From assembly GCF_001307275.1 (NCBI RefSeq), contig NZ_CP012831.1, positions 5,324,501-5,388,500 on the forward strand: DNA of 64,000 nucleotides, given 5' to 3'. Origin of the DNA: Pseudomonas fluorescens. GTDB taxonomy: Bacteria; Pseudomonadota; Gammaproteobacteria; Pseudomonadales; Pseudomonadaceae. The notes beneath the pieces are model-generated. The model saw nothing but the letters and a program-made list of their open reading frames with translations, made no database searches and had not been told where the DNA came from. Of this stretch, positions 61,731 through 64,000 are shown piece after piece. A program made the position numbers and the translations under genes. Position 1 is the stretch's first letter; every line of letters starts with the position of its first letter.

Positions 61731-64000
61731 ATGAGCCAGACCCTAACTCCCCAGCAACTGCAGCGGTGGTTGTTCGACGGGCAGGAAATCGCCCTGTTTG
61801 ATGTGCGTGAGCACGGCCAATATGGCGAAGCCCATCTGTTTTTCGGGGTGAACCTGCCCTATAGCCGTTTGGAGTTGGAAGTGCGGCGGCTGGCGCCGAA
61901 CCTCCAGGTGCGGTTGGTGCTCCATGATCAGGATGGCGGGGATCTGGCGGCCCGTGCGGCGCAACGCCTGCAAGCGTTGGGCTATGTCAATGTGCACATC
62001 CTGGAGGGCGGCGCCGATGGCTGGCAGGCCGCCGGCTATCAGCTGTTTGCTGGTGTGCACGTGCCGTCCAAGGCCTTTGGCGAGCAGGTGGAGGCGGTCC
62101 GTCACACGCCTCACGTCAGCGCCCGCCAACTGGCGCAGTGGCAGGCCCGGGGTGAGCCGCTGGTGATCCTCGACGGCCGACCGTTGGAGGAGTATCGCAA
62201 GATGACCATTCCCGGTTCGATCTGTTGCCCCAACGGCGAACTGGGCTACCGCGTGCACGACCTGGTGCCGGACGAGCAGACCCCCATCGTGGTCAATTGC
62301 GCCGGCCGGACCCGCAGCATCATTGGCGCCCAGACGTTGATCGACCTGGGTTTGAAAAACCCGATCTATGCCCTGGAAAACGGTACGCAAGGCTGGCACC
62401 TGGAAGATCTTCAACTGGAACACGGCAGCGAGCGTCGTTATGCCGATGAGGTGTCGAGCAGCACGTTGCCGGGGCAACGCTTGGCGGCGACACAGCTGGC
62501 CGAGCGGGCCGGAGCGCCTGTCGTTGGGGTTGCCCAGGTCGAGCAGTGGGCCGCGGACGCCGGGCGCAGTCTGTTCCTCTGCGACGTGCGCACCGCCGAG
62601 GAGTTTGCCGCTGGCACGTTGTCGGGTGCGCAACACACGCCGGGCGGGCAGTTGATTCAATCCACCGATCTGTACGTGGGCGTGCGCCAGGCGCGGGTGG
62701 TGCTGTTCGACAACGACGGCGTACGCGCACCGATCATCGCCAGTTGGCTGCGGCAGCTGGGGCACGGGGCCTTCGTGTTGTCCGGTGGGTTGAGCAGTGG
62801 CCTGGCGTTACCGGCTCCAGCCGGCGTCGCGCCTGAGAAGCTGCCGCTGATCAGCGTGCAGGCCTTGGCCGATGCCCTGAAGGATGACGCAGTGGTCTTG
62901 ATCGACCTGCGTTCGAGCCGGGCCTATCGCAAAGGTCATATCGCCGGGGCGCGTTGGTCGATCCGGCCGTTATTGGCCCGTGCACTGGCGGGTGAGCAGC
63001 GGCCGCTGGTGCTGGTGGCCGATGACGCCCGACTCGCCGCCCTGGCGGCACTGGAGCTGCCTCAAGCGGAGGTCCGTTTGCTGGACGGCGGTCCGGATGC
63101 CTGGCGCTCGGCGGACCTGGCGCTGCAAGAGGGCGCCGATACATTGCCGGATGCACAGTGCATCGATTTCCTGTTTTTCACCCACGACCGTCACGCTGGC
63201 AACAAGGATGCGGCGCGCCAATACCTGGCGTGGGAAATCGGTCTGCTGGCGCAAATGAGCGAGGAGGAGATCGCCAGCCTCAAGCCATTGCAGGGAAAGC
63301 CTCAAAGCACTGTCGCTGAACGGCTGCGGACCCATCTGGTCCATGGTGCGCGCACTGCAAAGGGCGTCGGTGCCAGGCCCGTCAACGTACCGGTCAGCCG
63401 CCTGAGCACGGTGCTGTTCGACAACCTGGCCCAGATGCGTGACGCCCGTGCCCGGCGCGACAGCGAGCGAGTCCTGAGTTATGGCGCCCGGGGGAATCCG
63501 ACGGCCTTCGCCCTGGAAGACCTCGTCACTGAATTGGAGGGTGGCTACCGCACGCGGCTGTTTGGCACCGGGTTGGCTGCCGTGGCGCAAACCTTCCTGG
63601 CCTACCTGCGGCCTGGCGATCATGTGCTGATCACCGATGCGGTGTATGCCCCGGTACGGCGTGTGGCCCGGGACTTCCTCGAGGCCTTCGGCATAGAAGT
63701 CGACTACTTCGCCCCCGACGGCAGCGACCTGCCCGGACGGTTGCAGGCCAACACCAAAATGGTCTACACCGAAGTGCCCGGTTCCTTGCTGTACGAGCTC
63801 TGCGACTTGCCGGCCATCGCCGCACTCTGCAAGCCGCGCGGCATCTTGCTGGCGGTGGACAATACTTGGGGGGCGGGCGTGTTGTACCGGCCACTGGCAT
63901 TAGGCGCCGACATCTCGATCATGGCCCTGACCAAATACCTGAGCGGCCACAGCGACGTGGTCATGGGCAGCGTGTGCACGCGTCAGGAGGCTTGGCCGGC
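61731..64000 (+). CDS. Four rhodanese domains fused to a cystathionine beta-lyase-type PLP enzyme (runs off window)
   Basis: One frame with no stop from ATG 61731 to the window end (756 residues seen). Four rhodanese units follow each other: unit 1 'IALFDVREHGQYGEAH', unit 2 'LVILDGRPLEEYRKMTIPGS', unit 3 'LFLCDVRTAEEFAAGTLSGA', unit 4 'VVLIDLRSSRAYRKGHIAGA'. Only unit 2 has the catalytic Cys (Cys190 in 'VVNCAGRTRS'); the others have Asp there (near 66, 327, 431). From about residue 550 a Cys/Met-metabolism PLP domain begins ('NVPVSRLSTVLFDNLAQM') with PLP Lys735 in 'MALTKYLSGHSDVVMGS'. It would cleave a C-S bond and pass sulfur to the rhodanese Cys. The C-terminus is outside the window. Confidence 0.88.
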   Translation, partial: MSQTLTPQQLQRWLFDGQEIALFDVREHGQYGEAHLFFGVNLPYSRLELEVRRLAPNLQVRLVLHDQDGGDLAARAAQRLQALGYVNVHILEGGADGWQAAGYQLFAGVHVPSKAFGEQVEAVRHTPHVSARQLAQWQARGEPLVILDGRPLEEYRKMTIPGSICCPNGELGYRVHDLVPDEQTPIVVNCAGRTRSIIGAQTLIDLGLKNPIYALENGTQGWHLEDLQLEHGSERRYADEVSSSTLPGQRLAATQLAERAGAPVVGVAQVEQWAADAGRSLFLCDVRTAEEFAAGTLSGAQHTPGGQLIQSTDLYVGVRQARVVLFDNDGVRAPIIASWLRQLGHGAFVLSGGLSSGLALPAPAGVAPEKLPLISVQALADALKDDAVVLIDLRSSRAYRKGHIAGARWSIRPLLARALAGEQRPLVLVADDARLAALAALELPQAEVRLLDGGPDAWRSADLALQEGADTLPDAQCIDFLFFTHDRHAGNKDAARQYLAWEIGLLAQMSEEEIASLKPLQGKPQSTVAERLRTHLVHGARTAKGVGARPVNVPVSRLSTVLFDNLAQMRDARARRDSERVLSYGARGNPTAFALEDLVTELEGGYRTRLFGTGLAAVAQTFLAYLRPGDHVLITDAVYAPVRRVARDFLEAFGIEVDYFAPDGSDLPGRLQANTKMVYTEVPGSLLYELCDLPAIAALCKPRGILLAVDNTWGAGVLYRPLALGADISIMALTKYLSGHSDVVMGSVCTRQEAWP

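Overview
The window is high-GC bacterial DNA with tightly packed genes. It looks like a Pseudomonas chromosome of the fluorescens group. The evidence is an OprD-family porin, a DUF2790 protein, an OprI-like alanine-zipper sequence, an Anr/FNR-type regulator with matching boxes, and two families of Pseudomonas-type REP/REPIN repeats. I found no rRNA, tRNA, CRISPR array, prophage or transposase gene. The species call is an inference from gene content and sequence style.

Layout. At 0-9.8 kb lie a partial secreted protein, a lipoprotein, a divergent response regulator/hybrid kinase pair, a flavin/iron-sulfur oxidoreductase fusion, a GST, two overlapping LysR genes, and an AraC regulator divergent from an AhpD-like gene. 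At 9.8-13.2 kb is a cyanate detoxification set (cynR; cynS, DUF2790 gene, cynT). At 13.2-18.6 kb are a GNAT, AraC and LysR regulators, an EamA exporter and an amidase, separated by REPINs. At 18.8-25.1 kb seven co-directional, mostly overlapping genes encode a thermostable-hemolysin-family protein, an AMP-forming ligase homologue, a haem-oxygenase-like diiron oxidase, an SDR, a periplasmic TPR protein and a two-component system. This looks like an uncharacterised, probably acyl-derived, metabolite pathway with its own regulators.

At 25.2-28.3 kb are a flavin monooxygenase, a DUF2892 protein, a YeeE/YedE pair and a half-length TauE, which look like a reduced sulfur-import module, followed by a Met-rich periplasmic protein. 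At 28.4-44.7 kb is a low-oxygen/stress island: a P2-type ATPase, four tandem-domain universal stress proteins, an MgtC/DUF4010 protein, a GNAT, phosphoketolase, a beta-CASP nuclease, Hsp20, ArcD and an FNR-family regulator. Perfect or near-perfect TTGAT-N4-ATCAA boxes sit in most of its promoters, which argues that the island is one Anr/FNR regulon.

At 45.2-49.8 kb are an OprD porin, a GntR regulator, an MFS carrier and an amidohydrolase, a small uptake and degradation set. At 49.9-53.2 kb are an HWE kinase with four PAS-like segments, its single-domain response regulator and a HIT protein. At 53.3-64 kb a LysR gene faces a nine-gene operon: two amino-acid binding proteins, an FAD-linked 2-hydroxyacid dehydrogenase, an aminotransferase, two permeases, an ABC ATPase, a thiol-dioxygenase-like cupin, and a single reading frame that fuses four rhodanese domains to a cystathionine beta-lyase-type PLP enzyme and runs off the right edge. 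Together these suggest uptake and complete desulfuration of a sulfur-containing amino acid. The two systems most worth following are those at 18.8-25.1 kb and 54.4-64 kb.
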